A stretch of 51,511 bases of DNA from Spirochaetales bacterium. GTDB taxonomy: Bacteria > Spirochaetota > Spirochaetia > DSM-27196 > SLAA01. The first letter of the stretch is position 1, and each line of letters starts with the position of its first letter. This document shows, piece after piece, positions 33,504 to 43,074 of the stretch. The stretch lies in NCBI GenBank assembly GCA_007127105.1, contig SLAA01000021.1, positions 1 to 51,511 of the forward strand, in the 5' to 3' direction. A program made the position numbers and the translations under genes. Below the pieces are notes generated by a model. That model did no database searches. It worked only from the letters and a program-made list of their open reading frames with translations, and was not told the origin of the DNA.

Positions 33504-33902
33504 TTACCACACCGAACAAATTAACTCGCCACCGACCTTTTTTTCGCTCGCTTTTCGCCCGGTTGTTACGCCGGTTGAAGTCGAAACGATGACGGTGCCG
33601 TACCCGTTAAATACACGGGGCATTCTTTTGTAACCCGAATACACTCTACGTCCCGGCTTCGAAATCTTCTCAAGACCATGAATAATTGGAGCTTTGCGCT
33701 CGTCGTACTTCAAGAAGACTCTGATCAGGTCTTGATCATCCTGTCCAATCTTCTTGAAGTTCTTGATGTAACCTTCGTTCTTCAAGATCTTCACAATCTC
33801 AAGCTTGAGTTTCGAGGTCGGAATGTCAACCTTTTCAAACCGCGCCATGCTGGCGTTACGGATTTTGGTTAGCATATCGGCGATTGGATCTGAAACGCTC
33901 AT
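33504..33902 (-). CDS. rpsH: Ribosomal protein uS8
   Basis: A 132-residue 30S assembly protein: [29 protein letters not shown], then [52 protein letters not shown], the full C-terminal RNA-binding signature. In E. coli its homologue represses the spc operon; whether it does so here is unknown. Confidence 0.98.
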   Translation of the reverse strand: MSVSDPIADMLTKIRNASMARFEKVDIPTSKLKLEIVKILKNEGYIKNFKKIGQDDQDLIRVFLKYDERKAPIIHGLEKISKPGRRVYSGYKRMPRVFNGYGTVIVSTSTGVTTGRKASEKKVGGELICSVW

Positions 33903-33912
33903 CCGTGTCCTC

Positions 33913-34098
33913 CTACCAGCTCGACTTTGTAACTCCGGGAATCATTCCTTCGCTCGCCAGCTTTCGGAAACAAACCCTACACATCTCAAACTTACGCATA
34001 TAACCCCTTGGCCGCCCGCACACGCGGCAGCGGTTTACTTTCCTTGTGGAAAACTTAGGCTCGCGTTGTGCCTTAACAATCATTGATTTCTTTGCCAT
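33913..34098 (-). CDS. rpsN: Ribosomal protein uS14, zinc-binding short form
   Basis: A 61-residue short (type Z) uS14. C24, C27, C40 and C43 (NRCRVCGRP and [11 protein letters not shown]) form the zinc ribbon, and it ends [12 protein letters not shown]. coli has the longer zinc-free type instead. Confidence 0.98.
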   Translation of the reverse strand: MAKKSMIVKAQREPKFSTRKVNRCRVCGRPRGYMRKFEMCRVCFRKLASEGMIPGVTKSSW

Positions 34099-34124
34099 GA
34101 AACCCTCGCTTCTCCTATCTCGCC

Positions 34125-34688
34125 CTACTTCCGGAACGGCATGCCGAGCTTTTCGAGAAGCCGACGGGCCTCTTGATCGTTCTCGGCCGTGGTGATTATC
34201 GCGATATTAAGACCGCTTACTCTATCAATCTTATCGTAGTCAATCTCCGGGAAAATGATCTGCTCGGTAATACCTAACGAGTAGTTCCCGTGACCGTCAA
34301 ACGCATTTGGATTTACACCTCGAAAGTCCTTAACCCGCGGAAGCGCTACGTCAATAAGACGCCCCAGGAAGTCGTACATTCGGTCACCCCGAAGAGTCAC
34401 CTTGGTTCCAACCTCCATGCCTTCACGCAATTTGAAGTTAGAGATCGATTTCTTAGCCTTGGTCTTGACCGCCCGTTGTCCAGCAATCAGAGACAACTCT
34501 TCCACTGCTGAATCGAGCAGCTTCTTATTCTGAATGGCCTCACCAACACCCATGCTAAGTACGATCTTCTCAACTACAGGAGCTTGCATTGAGCTCTTGT
34601 AAGCAAACTCCTCAATCAACTCTTTCTTTACCGTGTCATTATACTTCCGGCGTAGAGCCGGCACATATGCTGCTACAGTTGCGGCCAT
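34125..34688 (-). CDS. rplE: Ribosomal protein uL5
   Basis: A 187-residue 5S rRNA-binding protein: [45 protein letters not shown], the loop [21 protein letters not shown] that touches P-site t[36 protein letters not shown] and the end [14 protein letters not shown]. Confidence 0.98.
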   Translation of the reverse strand: MAATVAAYVPALRRKYNDTVKKELIEEFAYKSSMQAPVVEKIVLSMGVGEAIQNKKLLDSAVEELSLIAGQRAVKTKAKKSISNFKLREGMEVGTKVTLRGDRMYDFLGRLIDVALPRVKDFRGVNPNAFDGHGNYSLGITEQIIFPEIDYDKIDRVSGLNIAIITTAENDQEARRLLEKLGMPFRK

Positions 34689-34689
34689 A

Positions 34690-35028
34690 TTAGATCACCT
34701 CTCCGGTTTTCTTGGCCACACGCACCTTCTTGCCGTCTTCGAACTTGTATCCGATTCTGGTTGTATCACCGTTCTTGGTAAGCAACGATACATTAGAAAT
34801 GTGAATCGAAGCCTCCAGCTCAATGATTCCGCCGCGGTCATTTTCACTGCGACGACGCATAGCCTTCTTAACCATGTTCACGCCCTCAACCAACACACGA
34901 TCTTTGTCGGAGTCGATTTTCAGAACGCGGCCAATTTTGCCCTTGTCTTTTCCGGCAAGGACTTTCACTTGGTCGTCCTTCTTGATCCGAAACTTTTTAG
35001 GCTCCTGGCGCTCTTCTTTCTTCTTCAT
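34690..35028 (-). CDS. rplX: Ribosomal protein uL24
   Basis: A 112-residue 50S assembly-initiator protein. After a Lys-rich start ([19 protein letters not shown]) comes the KOW motif [20 protein letters not shown], then [11 protein letters not shown] and a zinc-free C-terminal part. The stop lies one base before rplE. Confidence 0.97.
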   Translation of the reverse strand: MKKKEERQEPKKFRIKKDDQVKVLAGKDKGKIGRVLKIDSDKDRVLVEGVNMVKKAMRRRSENDRGGIIELEASIHISNVSLLTKNGDTTRIGYKFEDGKKVRVAKKTGEVI

Positions 35029-35038
35029 CGCGCCCTCC

Positions 35039-35407
35039 CTACACTACTTCCGGTGCGAGCGATACAATCTTCATGTAGTCTGCATCTCGCAGCTCGCGAG
35101 CCACAGGCCCAAAAATTCGCTTGCCCTTTGGGTTCTGCGCAGCGTCAATGATGACGCAGGCATTATCATCAAACCGAATGTATGTTCCATCTTGTCGCCG
35201 GTACTCTTTGCGAGTTCGTACGATCACCGCACGCTCGACATTTCCCTTCTTAACCGGCGCATTTGGAAGAGCATCCTTTACCGCAACCACAATAACGTCA
35301 CCTACGCTGGCGGTCTTTCGCTTACTACCACCCAGCACCTTAATGCACTGAACGCGCTTGGCACCGCTGTTGTCGGCAACGTTGAGAAAGCTGTTCATTT
35401 GAATCAT
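35039..35407 (-). CDS. rplN: Ribosomal protein uL14
   Basis: A 122-residue 50S protein: [44 protein letters not shown], then [24 protein letters not shown] and the end EVV. The first and fourth codons are both Met; the longer form matches the usual MIQM start. Confidence 0.98.
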   Translation of the reverse strand: MIQMNSFLNVADNSGAKRVQCIKVLGGSKRKTASVGDVIVVAVKDALPNAPVKKGNVERAVIVRTRKEYRRQDGTYIRFDDNACVIIDAAQNPKGKRIFGPVARELRDADYMKIVSLAPEVV

Positions 35408-35431
35408 TTCAACTCCTCCTGCCGATCGCGC

Positions 35432-35731
35432 CTATTTCGCGCGCTCAATAATCTCGGTTAGCTTCCAGCACTTGTCTTTGCTCATTGGGCGAGCCTCGAC
35501 TACGCGTACGCGATCGCCGATCTTTGCCTCGTTGTTCTCGTCATGCGCCTTAAGCTTCTTGGTCTCTTTAACGTACTTCTTGTACAATCGATGCTCACGT
35601 CTTTTTGCTACAGCGACTACAATGGTCTTTTCCATCTTGTCGCTCACAACCAGTCCGGTGAAGCTCTTCTTACCTTTTGCCTTCTGGGCGGTTTCATCAA
35701 CCGTCTCAGGTGCGTTGTTCTCAGTTTCCAT
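35432..35731 (-). CDS. rpsQ: Ribosomal protein uS17
   Basis: A 99-residue 30S protein. The core is [34 protein letters not shown], then [30 protein letters not shown]. About 20 acidic residues ([20 protein letters not shown]) precede it, an extension most uS17 proteins lack. Confidence 0.97.
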   Translation of the reverse strand: METENNAPETVDETAQKAKGKKSFTGLVVSDKMEKTIVVAVAKRREHRLYKKYVKETKKLKAHDENNEAKIGDRVRVVEARPMSKDKCWKLTEIIERAK

Positions 35732-35734
35732 AAC

Positions 35735-35938
35735 CTACTCCTGTACCTTCTCCAGCTCGGGATGGTTGTAAATCAATGTGTTCAACCGAGCGATGCGTCG
35801 GCGGAGCAGTCGCTTCTCGAGCGGGTTGTCGACATGGCCAATAACCATGTTAAACCGCAGCTCTTGGTACTTCTTTTTCAGCTCCTCGCGTTTGCTCACG
35901 AGCTCCTCAAAGGTCAAATCTCGAAACGAGTCTCGCAT
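35735..35938 (-). CDS. rpmC: Ribosomal protein uL29
   Basis: A 67-residue two-helix protein at the tunnel exit: [53 protein letters not shown]. It lies three bases before rpsQ and nine bases after rplP. Confidence 0.97.
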   Translation of the reverse strand: MRDSFRDLTFEELVSKREELKKKYQELRFNMVIGHVDNPLEKRLLRRRIARLNTLIYNHPELEKVQE

Positions 35939-35947
35939 GTGCCTCTC

Positions 35948-36370
35948 CTATATCTCGCCGCGAACGACGAACTTGGTCTGCACCGGCAGCTTGCTTGCCG
36001 CAAGTGCCATGGCGGACTCGGCCAGGCTACGGCTAACGCCTGCAAGCTCAAACATCACGGTGCCGGGTTTGGCAACCGCAACCCAAGCCTCCGGACTACC
36101 TTTACCTTTACCCATTCGAGTTTCAGCCGGCTTCTTTGTGTAGGGAACGTCCGGGAACAACCGGATCCAAACCTTTCCACCACGCTTAATGTGTCGTGTC
36201 ATAGCGATACGAGCGGCCTCGATCTGCCGCGCTGTGATCCAGTCAGCCTCGAGTGAAACAAGTCCGTACTCCCCAAAGGAGATCTTGTTACCCCGGGTCG
36301 CACGGCCTCGCAGCGATGTGCCGACCCTCCGCATTCGCTTCCGGTATTTTGTACGCTTCGGACTCAGCAT
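35948..36370 (-). CDS. rplP: Ribosomal protein uL16
   Basis: A 140-residue 50S protein near the A-site tRNA elbow: [81 protein letters not shown]. The [10 protein letters not shown] loop that reaches the tRNA is intact. Confidence 0.98.
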   Translation of the reverse strand: MLSPKRTKYRKRMRRVGTSLRGRATRGNKISFGEYGLVSLEADWITARQIEAARIAMTRHIKRGGKVWIRLFPDVPYTKKPAETRMGKGKGSPEAWVAVAKPGTVMFELAGVSRSLAESAMALAASKLPVQTKFVVRGEI

Positions 36371-36372
36371 GT

Positions 36373-37074
36373 CTAACTCCTCGCCCCAGTCTTCTCACGT
36401 TGCTTCTTGACCAAAACTCCAGCGTCCTCTTTCCGGCTGTGCTTGTACACCTCACCGTGGAAGACCCAGACCTTCACGCCAATCACTCCAAAAGTTGTAA
36501 AGGCTTCGGCAAACCCGTAATCAACATTCGCCCGCAGAGTATGAAGTGGCACGCGGCCATCCTTCTGACTCTCTTGACGAGACATCTCAGCCCCGCCGAG
36601 CCGCCCCGCAATCCGAATCTTGACACCCTGCGCTCCGGCCTTGGTAGCACCGGACACTGCCATCTTCAACGTCCTTCTAAACGATGATCGCGACTTCAAC
36701 TGACGAGCAACATTAAGGGCAACAACCTGGGCGTTCGCTTCCGGCCGCTTGATTTCCTTAATCTTGATTTGAATTTTCTTGCCCGCTTCTTTCTGCAACA
36801 TCGTGCCAATTTTCTCGATGTTCGCTCCACGAGTACCGATGATGACACCGGGACGCGAGGTATGAATCACCAAGGTAATTCGCTGCGGATGTCGGATAAT
36901 TTCGACATCTGCGATTTCGGCGTTGCGCGTCTCAGGGCTCTTAGCCAAGAGGCGTCGCAGTTTTAGGTCTTCGTGTAACGTATCTGCATACTCACGCGGA
37001 TCCACAAACCACTTTGAGCGCCAAGTCCGGTTAATTCCCAGTCGAAGTCCAATCGGGTTTACTTTCTGTCCCAC
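36373..37074 (-). CDS. rpsC: Ribosomal protein uS3
   Basis: A 233-residue 30S protein at the mRNA entry: [23 protein letters not shown], the KH domain [14 protein letters not shown], then [20 protein letters not shown] and [31 protein letters not shown] basic tail follows. It lies two bases before rplP and one base after rplV. Confidence 0.98.
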   Translation of the reverse strand: MGQKVNPIGLRLGINRTWRSKWFVDPREYADTLHEDLKLRRLLAKSPETRNAEIADVEIIRHPQRITLVIHTSRPGVIIGTRGANIEKIGTMLQKEAGKKIQIKIKEIKRPEANAQVVALNVARQLKSRSSFRRTLKMAVSGATKAGAQGVKIRIAGRLGGAEMSRQESQKDGRVPLHTLRANVDYGFAEAFTTFGVIGVKVWVFHGEVYKHSRKEDAGVLVKKQREKTGARS

Positions 37075-37075
37075 A

Positions 37076-37432
37076 CTACTCTCCCGTGATCTCGTCCACC
37101 ACAGCGGTGATGTGACTCATTCGTTTCAGAATCAAATCCGCCCGCCCGCGCGCGCGAAACCACATACGCTTGACCTGTGGCCCTTCGTTTACCTGAAGAT
37201 CCCTAACGAAGAGCATGTCTTCATCCAGGTTCTTATTCTGATACAGCGCATTCGCCGCCGCGGACTGAATGACCTTCTTAAGAAGCTTCGCACTTTTCTG
37301 TGGAGCGTTCTCTAAAATGGCAATAGCCTCGCTGTATGGTTTCTTCCGCACAACATTTGCAACACGACGCACCTTGAAAGGTGAAACCAGAAGGTAACGT
37401 GCGTGCGCTCTATATCCCGTCTTCTCAGCCAT
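37076..37432 (-). CDS. rplV: Ribosomal protein uL22
   Basis: A 118-residue tunnel-wall protein: [58 protein letters not shown], and the tunnel hairpin [29 protein letters not shown]. No insertion or deletion is visible in the hairpin where macrolide resistance arises. Confidence 0.98.
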   Translation of the reverse strand: MAEKTGYRAHARYLLVSPFKVRRVANVVRKKPYSEAIAILENAPQKSAKLLKKVIQSAAANALYQNKNLDEDMLFVRDLQVNEGPQVKRMWFRARGRADLILKRMSHITAVVDEITGE

Positions 37433-37441
37433 AGCGATTCC

Positions 37442-37723
37442 CTATCTCTTCCCGGCTTTTTTGTCGGAGCCAGCATGTCCTCGAAACAGACGCGTCGGTG
37501 CGAACTCGCCAAGCTTGTGCCCAACCAGGTTCTCAGTGATATAAACCGGCACCCACGTCTTTCCGTTATAGACGGAGATGGTAATTCCTACCATCTCAGG
37601 AATAACGGTTGAACAGCGCGAAAAGGTCTTAATCATTTTCTTTTCGCCCGACTTGTTCATCGCTACCACTTTGGAATACAGGCTTTTGGCGATAAACGGC
37701 CCTTTCTTGATTGATCTCGACAC
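37442..37723 (-). CDS. rpsS: Ribosomal protein uS19
   Basis: A 93-residue 30S head protein: [19 protein letters not shown], then [48 protein letters not shown], a complete match to the family. It lies nine bases after rplB and nine before rplV. Confidence 0.98.
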   Translation of the reverse strand: MSRSIKKGPFIAKSLYSKVVAMNKSGEKKMIKTFSRCSTVIPEMVGITISVYNGKTWVPVYITENLVGHKLGEFAPTRLFRGHAGSDKKAGKR

Positions 37724-37732
37724 TGCCTACTC

Positions 37733-38557
37733 CTACTTCCTACGCTTCACGATGAACTTACCTGAAGGCTTGTTCTTCTTTCGCGTCTTGTAACCCTTTG
37801 TCGGGGTACCCCAAGGCGACACCGGATGTCGTCCACCGGAAGTACGCCCCTCACCACCACCATGCGGATGGTCTACCGGGTTCATAACGACGCCTCGCAC
37901 TTTCGGCCGCCGCCCAAGCCAACGTGAGCGCCCAGCCTTGCCCAGCGAAACGTTCATATGATCTTCGTTACCAACCGATCCCATAGTTGCGCGGCATTTC
38001 TTGAATACCAGTCGCAACTCACCGGACGGCAGTCGTACGGTTACGTAGTCCTTTTCCTTGGCAACCACGGTGGCACCAGCGCCAGCAGCCCTCACAAGCT
38101 GTCCGCCCCGACCGTGCTTCAGTTCCAGATTGTGAACGGATGATCCCAGCGGAATACTCTCAAGGGGCAACGCATTTCCACGTACTGGCGGTGCGTTGTC
38201 ACCACTCTGTACTACATCGCCTGCGCTCATGCCCTTTGCCGCCAGAATGTATCGCTTCTCACCATCCAGATATTGCACCAACGCGACGTTAGCACTGCGA
38301 AATGGATCATAAGCAATACCGAGAACCTTTGCCTCAATACCGTCTTTGTCTCTTCGAAAATCAATCTCGCGGTACAGTCGCTTAACCCGACCACCACGGC
38401 GGCGGACACTAATACGACCACCTGCACCACGCCCTGCCTTAAAAGGCCGTCCCGTTGTGAGACTTCGTTCGGGGCCATCAAGATCGATCTCGTCAAATGT
38501 CAACCCGGTCCGGAAACGACTTCCCGGCGTGACCGGTTTAAACTTCTTCACTCCCAC
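37733..38557 (-). CDS. rplB: Ribosomal protein uL2
   Basis: A 274-residue core 50S protein near the peptidyl transferase centre: [61 protein letters not shown], and the C-terminal loop [18 protein letters not shown] with the essential His, then a Lys-rich end. Confidence 0.98.
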   Translation of the reverse strand: MGVKKFKPVTPGSRFRTGLTFDEIDLDGPERSLTTGRPFKAGRGAGGRISVRRRGGRVKRLYREIDFRRDKDGIEAKVLGIAYDPFRSANVALVQYLDGEKRYILAAKGMSAGDVVQSGDNAPPVRGNALPLESIPLGSSVHNLELKHGRGGQLVRAAGAGATVVAKEKDYVTVRLPSGELRLVFKKCRATMGSVGNEDHMNVSLGKAGRSRWLGRRPKVRGVVMNPVDHPHGGGEGRTSGGRHPVSPWGTPTKGYKTRKKNKPSGKFIVKRRK

Positions 38558-38571
38558 TGCTAACCCCCGCC

Positions 38572-38856
38572 TTACGCGCCTTCGAAGATGCTAATTGTAT
38601 CTCCGGGAGAGAGCGTCACAACCGCCTTCTTCCAAGAGGAACTTGATCCCTTCTTGTAGCGCAGCCGCTTCGGCTTCCCTTTAACATTTGCCATGTTGCA
38701 TCTTACCGGCTTGACCGAGAAGAGCTCACTTATGGCTGCCATAACCTGAAGCTTATTCACTCGCGCATCTACGCGGAACACATACTTATTGTTCTCACGA
38801 AGCTGGTTGGTTTTCTCGGTAACCACCGGTTCAATAATGATTGATCGTGCATCCAT
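38572..38856 (-). CDS. rplW: Ribosomal protein uL23
   Basis: A 94-residue protein at the tunnel exit, the docking site for trigger factor and [63 protein letters not shown]. It lies two bases after rplD. Confidence 0.97.
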   Translation of the reverse strand: MDARSIIIEPVVTEKTNQLRENNKYVFRVDARVNKLQVMAAISELFSVKPVRCNMANVKGKPKRLRYKKGSSSSWKKAVVTLSPGDTISIFEGA

Positions 38857-38858
38857 CT

Positions 38859-39500
38859 TTACTCACCTTGAACCTTTTTCTCGCCGTACTGCACTCCCAG
38901 CTCTACCGCCGCAGATTCCATAACTATAATCTTCCGCGCGTAGAACAGGTCATGAGCCATGAGTCGAGAGTACACCTGGTAGCTGAGCCACGGAACATTG
39001 TTCGCAGCACGCTTCACCATCCGGTCTTCATCCTTCATGATGAGAACACTGCGCTCACCACCACACAACCCGTACAGCAGACCGACTAGATCTTTGGTCT
39101 TACCGGACTCAACCTGGAAATCTTCAACAATCACCAACGCACCAGTTGCGAGCTTTTTACTCAACAGGCTCCGGAACGCGGTCTGCTTCATCTTACGAGG
39201 CAGTCGATAAGAATAGTCACGAGGTATGGGCCCAAAGGCCGTACCGCCACCGACCCAAACTGGTGACTGCCGAGTGCCAGAACGCGCACGTCCGGTACCC
39301 TTTTGTCGCCAAGGTTTACGTCGACTTCCAATGACTTCACTTCGGCTCTTGGTCTTTGCAGTTCCGACACGTGCGTTCGCAAGTTCATTTCGAACCGCGT
39401 GGTACACCGCGCCTTCACTATACTCCCGACCAAAAACCTTGTCGTTTAACTGTATGGTCTTCTGCTCTTTTCCTTCAGTAGAAAGAACCTTAGCATCCAT
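38859..39500 (-). CDS. rplD: Ribosomal protein uL4
   Basis: A 213-residue protein whose extended loop (RSEVIGSRRKPWRQKGTGRARSGTRQSPVWVGGGTAFGP) lines the peptide tunnel. The globular part has MKQTAFRSLLSKKLA and LVIVEDF. In E. coli its homologue represses the S10 operon; no such control is shown here. Confidence 0.97.
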   Translation of the reverse strand: MDAKVLSTEGKEQKTIQLNDKVFGREYSEGAVYHAVRNELANARVGTAKTKSRSEVIGSRRKPWRQKGTGRARSGTRQSPVWVGGGTAFGPIPRDYSYRLPRKMKQTAFRSLLSKKLATGALVIVEDFQVESGKTKDLVGLLYGLCGGERSVLIMKDEDRMVKRAANNVPWLSYQVYSRLMAHDLFYARKIIVMESAAVELGVQYGEKKVQGE

Positions 39501-39507
39501 ATTTCTC

Positions 39508-40128
39508 TCACTTCTTCTTTGCGTTCGAAATGAACACGTAACTATTACGGGTACCAGGTACTGCGCCCTTTACGAGCAACATTCCCTTCTCAGCGTCAAC
39601 GCGCACCACCCTCAAACTCTGCGAGGTGCTGCGCTCACCGCCCATACGACCCGCCATCTTCGTGCCTTTAATGACGCGCGAAGGCCACGCAGCCATACCG
39701 GTTGATCCGTTTGCCCTATGAAACTTAGAACCGTGCGTCGCGCGCCCACCGCCGAAGTTGTGCCGCTTCATTACGCCTTGAAAGCCTTTTCCCTTGCTGG
39801 TACCAACCACGTCGACAAAGCCCACGTTTTCCAGAACCTCAAGTGAAACACTTTCTCCAACGGTACACTCCGGGGCAAAATCCCGAAACTCCCGAACACA
39901 ACGCTTCGGCGAAACACCTTCCGGATACTGCCCCAACACCGGCTTACCCACACGGCTTTCTTTTTGATCAAAAGCCGCGAGAACTACCGCGCTGTAGCCG
40001 TCTTTCTCCTGAGTGCGTTTACCGATCACTACGTTCGGCTCAACCTCAATTACGGTGACTGGCATCAACTGCCCATCTTCGCCGAAAACCTGGCTCATCC
40101 CAACCTTTTTTCCGATCAGCCCAATCAT
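39508..40128 (-). CDS. rplC: Ribosomal protein uL3
   Basis: A 206-residue 50S assembly protein: MIGLIGKKVGMSQVFGEDGQLMPVTVIEVEPN, GKGFQGVMKRHNFGGGRATHGSKFHR, then STGMAAWPSRVIKGTKMAGRMG. It lies seven bases before rplD; 66 bases separate it from rpsJ. Confidence 0.98.
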   Translation of the reverse strand: MIGLIGKKVGMSQVFGEDGQLMPVTVIEVEPNVVIGKRTQEKDGYSAVVLAAFDQKESRVGKPVLGQYPEGVSPKRCVREFRDFAPECTVGESVSLEVLENVGFVDVVGTSKGKGFQGVMKRHNFGGGRATHGSKFHRANGSTGMAAWPSRVIKGTKMAGRMGGERSTSQSLRVVRVDAEKGMLLVKGAVPGTRNSYVFISNAKKK

Positions 40129-40194
40129 GTCTATTCCCTCACAGTCGGTCGAACCCCGTCCGGCCCCAGGTTAAACTCATGCCCAAAATCAAGC

Positions 40195-40503
40195 TTACTG
40201 CTTGATCTCTACATCTACACCCGCAGGCAACTCAAGCTTCATTAAAGAATCCATCACGGCCGAGGTCGGCTGAATAATGTCAATTAACCGTTTATGCGTG
40301 CGCATTTCGAACTGCTCACGCGCCTTCTTGTTCACGTGCGGAGACCGCAAAACCGTAAACTTGTTTATCCGAGTCGGCAGAGGAATAGGTCCGGCCACTT
40401 TAGCGCCAGATTTCTGAACCGTCTGCACAATCGCCCGCGCGCTTTGGTCAATCAACTCAATGTCAAAACCACGAAGCCGTACGCGGATTTTATCGCTCGC
40501 CAT
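40195..40503 (-). CDS. rpsJ: Ribosomal protein uS10
   Basis: A 102-residue 30S protein, also known as NusE in antitermination: [72 protein letters not shown]. The ATG at 40503 has GGAGG six bases upstream; the open frame extends 14 codons further without support. It lies 60 bases after tuf. Confidence 0.98.
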   Translation of the reverse strand: MASDKIRVRLRGFDIELIDQSARAIVQTVQKSGAKVAGPIPLPTRINKFTVLRSPHVNKKAREQFEMRTHKRLIDIIQPTSAVMDSLMKLELPAGVDVEIKQ

Positions 40504-40563
40504 TATTCCTCCAGAAAAGTCGGGCCTCGACACCGACGGCATCAAGGCCCGCCCTCATAACAC

Positions 40564-41754
40564 TTACTCGATGATCTCGGTGACCTGTCCGCTCGCCACG
40601 GTACGGCCACCCTCTCGGATTGCGAAGCGCAACCCCTTGTCCATCGCAATTGGATGGATAAGCTCACACTCAATCTCGCTGTTATCTCCCGGCATAACCA
40701 TTTCCTTACCGGCTGGCAGATTAACCGTTCCGGTAATGTCTGTTGTCCGGAAGTAGAACTGCGGACGATAGCCGGAGAAGAACGGAGAGTGTCGACCACC
40801 CTCTTCCTTGCTCAGGCAGTAGATGGTGCCCTTGAACTTGGTGTGCGGGGTGATAGAGCCTGGCTTTGCCAGTACCTGCCCACGCTGAACCTCTTCCTTG
40901 TCTACGCCACGAAGAAGCGCGCCAATGTTATCACCGGCCTCACCCTGGTCGAGGAGCTTGTTGAACATCTCAACACCGGTACACACGGTCTCTTTCGTGT
41001 CACGAATACCAACGATCTGAATCTTGTCGTTGACCTTGACAATTCCGCGCTCAATACGCCCGGTCACAACCGTTCCACGGCCCTGAATTGAGAAAATATC
41101 CTCAATCGGCATCAGGAAGTCTTTGTCAACATCGCGCTCAGGGAGAGGGAAGTAGGTATCCATCGCGTCCAAGAGCTCCTGGACACACTTGGTCGCCTCA
41201 GCGTCCTCGATGTTGTTCATTGCATTGAAGGCGCTTCCCTTAATTATTGGGACATCATCCCCGGGGAAGTCATAGGAGTTCAGGATGTCACGCATCTCTT
41301 CCTCAACAAGCTCGATGAGGTCAGGATCATCGACCTGGTCGGTCTTGTTAATGAAGACGATAATTCCCGGAACACCAACCTGTCGAGCAAGCAAAATATG
41401 CTCTTTGGTCTGCGACATAGCACCGTCGGTTGCGGATACAACAAGCACTGCACCGTCCATTTGCGCCGCACCAGTGATCATATTCTTGATGTAGTCAGCG
41501 TGCCCCGGACAGTCAACATGAGCATAATGGCGCTCGGCACTTTCATACTCAACATGCCGAGTGTTGATCGTGATTCCTCGAGCCTTTTCTTCAGGTGCGT
41601 TGTCAATATCCTCATAGCTCATAACTTTACCACCAGTAGCCTTTGCAGAGTACATAGTGATAGCAGCCGTCAGCGTCGTCTTACCATGGTCAACGTGACC
41701 AATTGTGCCGACGTTAATGTGCGGCTTCTTCCTTTGAAATTTTTCCTTCGCCAT
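40564..41754 (-). CDS. tuf: Elongation factor Tu
   Basis: A 396-residue GTPase that delivers aminoacyl-tRNA to the ribosome. G-motifs are [19 protein letters not shown], the switch region [36 protein letters not shown], and NKTD. Domains 2 and 3 follow ([27 protein letters not shown]) and the end is [13 protein letters not shown]. The ATG at 41754 has GGAGG five to six bases upstream. fusA, its usual neighbour, is absent. A long structured leader precedes the gene. Confidence 0.98.
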   Translation of the reverse strand: MAKEKFQRKKPHINVGTIGHVDHGKTTLTAAITMYSAKATGGKVMSYEDIDNAPEEKARGITINTRHVEYESAERHYAHVDCPGHADYIKNMITGAAQMDGAVLVVSATDGAMSQTKEHILLARQVGVPGIIVFINKTDQVDDPDLIELVEEEMRDILNSYDFPGDDVPIIKGSAFNAMNNIEDAEATKCVQELLDAMDTYFPLPERDVDKDFLMPIEDIFSIQGRGTVVTGRIERGIVKVNDKIQIVGIRDTKETVCTGVEMFNKLLDQGEAGDNIGALLRGVDKEEVQRGQVLAKPGSITPHTKFKGTIYCLSKEEGGRHSPFFSGYRPQFYFRTTDITGTVNLPAGKEMVMPGDNSEIECELIHPIAMDKGLRFAIREGGRTVASGQVTEIIE

Positions 41755-41811
41755 TACGCCCTCCTTAGCGGTATCGTAAGAAAGCAATTCGATAAATATC
41801 TGTATCTATCA

Positions 41812-41831
41812 TGTACCGGCCTTCCGGTACA
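41812..41831 (-). promoter_or_regulatory. Perfect stem-loop in the tuf leader
   Basis: An 8-base perfect stem TGTACCGG / CCGGTACA with a 4-base loop lies 58 bases upstream of the tuf start. No U-run follows, so it is not a simple terminator. It could protect the RNA end after cleavage or act as a protein site. Confidence 0.5.
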
Positions 41832-41899
41832 CGCTTAGGCACATAAAAACATGCCGCCGGGTGATCGAAACACGAAACACAAACAAGCGACAAACAAAT

Positions 41900-41984
41900 T
41901 AAGGTGGTTGAGTTCTTTTGAGCAAAGAACAATCAGGTGGGGTTTTTCATGGGCCGCTTCCGCAGCTCCCGCCCGACCACCTTA
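41900..41984 (-). ncRNA. Predicted structured RNA element in the tuf leader
   Basis: In the minus-strand RNA, TAAGGTGGT (41984-41976) pairs exactly with ACCACCTTA (41908-41900) and closes an 85-base element. Inside are two further hairpins. One is GGG-AG-CTGC-GGAA-GCGG-CCC (41970-41951) with a GNRA-type GGAA loop. The other is GTTCTTT / AAAGAAC (41930-41924 and 41918-41912) with a 5-base loop. Together they look like a three-way junction. The whole gap between rpsG and tuf (41755-42063, 309 bases) holds no gene I can support. Confidence 0.45.
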
Positions 41985-42063
41985 CCACCCGATGCAGCAC
42001 ACAGCCGCAACGGTTGATTGGTTTGGTACGCGCTTTACCAGATTACGCTTGCGCGCAATCGGC

Positions 42064-42534
42064 CTACCATCGATAGTGTGAAAACGCTTTGTTGGCCTCT
42101 GCCATGCGGTGCGTGTCCTCCTTCTTCTTAAAAGCGGTACCCGTGGTGTTAAACGCATCAAGGATTTCAGCACCGAGCTTCGCACTCATAGACTTGCCGG
42201 AGCGGTCTCGAGCAGCCTTGATTAACCAACGCATAGCCAGCGCTTCTCGCCGACTGTCGCGCACCTCAACCGGAACCTGGTAGGTCGATCCACCAACTCG
42301 TCGGCTCTTAACCTCAACGCTTGGCTTCACGTTTTCCAGGGCCTTTAAGAAGACCGTCAGTTCGTCCTTGTCGGTCTTTCCTTCAAGTGAAGACATCGCA
42401 TCGTAGAATACTTTTGTTGCAGTGGAGCGTTTTCCGTCCACCATCATGCGTGAAATAAACTTTGCTACAGTCTGGTTTCCGAAACGCGGATCCGGAAGTA
42501 TAGCTTTGTGCGGTACAACTTTTCTGCGAGGCAT
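42064..42534 (-). CDS. rpsG: Ribosomal protein uS7
   Basis: A 156-residue 30S head assembly protein: [96 protein letters not shown] and the end [15 protein letters not shown]. In E. coli it controls the str operon. fusA does not follow; instead there is a 309-base gap to tuf. Confidence 0.98.
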   Translation of the reverse strand: MPRRKVVPHKAILPDPRFGNQTVAKFISRMMVDGKRSTATKVFYDAMSSLEGKTDKDELTVFLKALENVKPSVEVKSRRVGGSTYQVPVEVRDSRREALAMRWLIKAARDRSGKSMSAKLGAEILDAFNTTGTAFKKKEDTHRMAEANKAFSHYRW

Positions 42535-42549
42535 ATTCCCTATCCTTCC

Positions 42550-42924
42550 CTATGCTTTCGGTCGCTTGGTACCGTACTTGGAACGCGCTTTTCGTCGGTC
42601 GTCAACGCCGAGCGTATCCTTAGCACCACGCACAATATGATAACGTACACCCGGAAGGTCTTTTACACGACCCCCGCGCAGAAGCACTACAGAGTGCTCC
42701 TGGAGGTTGTGGCCAATACCAGGAATGTAAGCCGTAGCCTCAATTCCATTTGTGAGGCGTACACGAGCGACCTTCCGCAGAGCCGAGTTCGGCTTCTTTG
42801 GGGTAATTGTCATTACGCGAGTACAAACTCCACGCTTCTGCGGACATTCCTGCAGTGCGGGGGACTTTGTCTTCTTCAACTGTGTTTTGCGACCCTTGCG
42901 GATCAGCTGATTAATCGTCGGCAT
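42550..42924 (-). CDS. rpsL: Ribosomal protein uS12
   Basis: A 124-residue decoding-centre protein: [82 protein letters not shown]43 and K88, the usual sites of streptomycin resistance, are both wild type. The ATG at 42924 has AGGAG 13 bases upstream, which is rather far; a longer frame upstream would overlap the promoter and is rejected. Confidence 0.98.
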   Translation of the reverse strand: MPTINQLIRKGRKTQLKKTKSPALQECPQKRGVCTRVMTITPKKPNSALRKVARVRLTNGIEATAYIPGIGHNLQEHSVVLLRGGRVKDLPGVRYHIVRGAKDTLGVDDRRKARSKYGTKRPKA

Positions 42925-42962
42925 AGTTGTTTCAAATCTCCTAGCGTCGCCGTGGAGCCTGC

Positions 42963-42991
42963 ACTGTAGCAAGCTCATATTAAAAAGTCAA
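42963..42991 (-). promoter_or_regulatory. Promoter of the rpsL-rpsG-tuf operon
   Basis: On the minus strand TTGACT (42986-42991) and TACAGT (42963-42968) are exactly 17 bases apart, with an AT-rich spacer. The start codon lies 38 bases past the -10. It sits in the 150-base gap after rpoC, in which I find no convincing terminator, so read-through from rpoC may add to it. Confidence 0.75.
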
Positions 42992-43074
42992 TACGTTGTC
43001 AGAAAAATCGTTACTCGCCACTCCGGATAGCGCCAGAATGGGGCTGCCCGGAAGCGGCCTGCTACTGCACATAC

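Noticed and set aside
41755-42063. Remnant of fusA between rpsG and tuf
   Set aside because: No frame shows EF-G motifs; the gap is structured RNA-like sequence, not a decayed gene.
42992-43074. Rho-independent terminator after rpoC
   Set aside because: Only a weak six-pair stem with two G-U pairs and a T-run seven bases away; not convincing.
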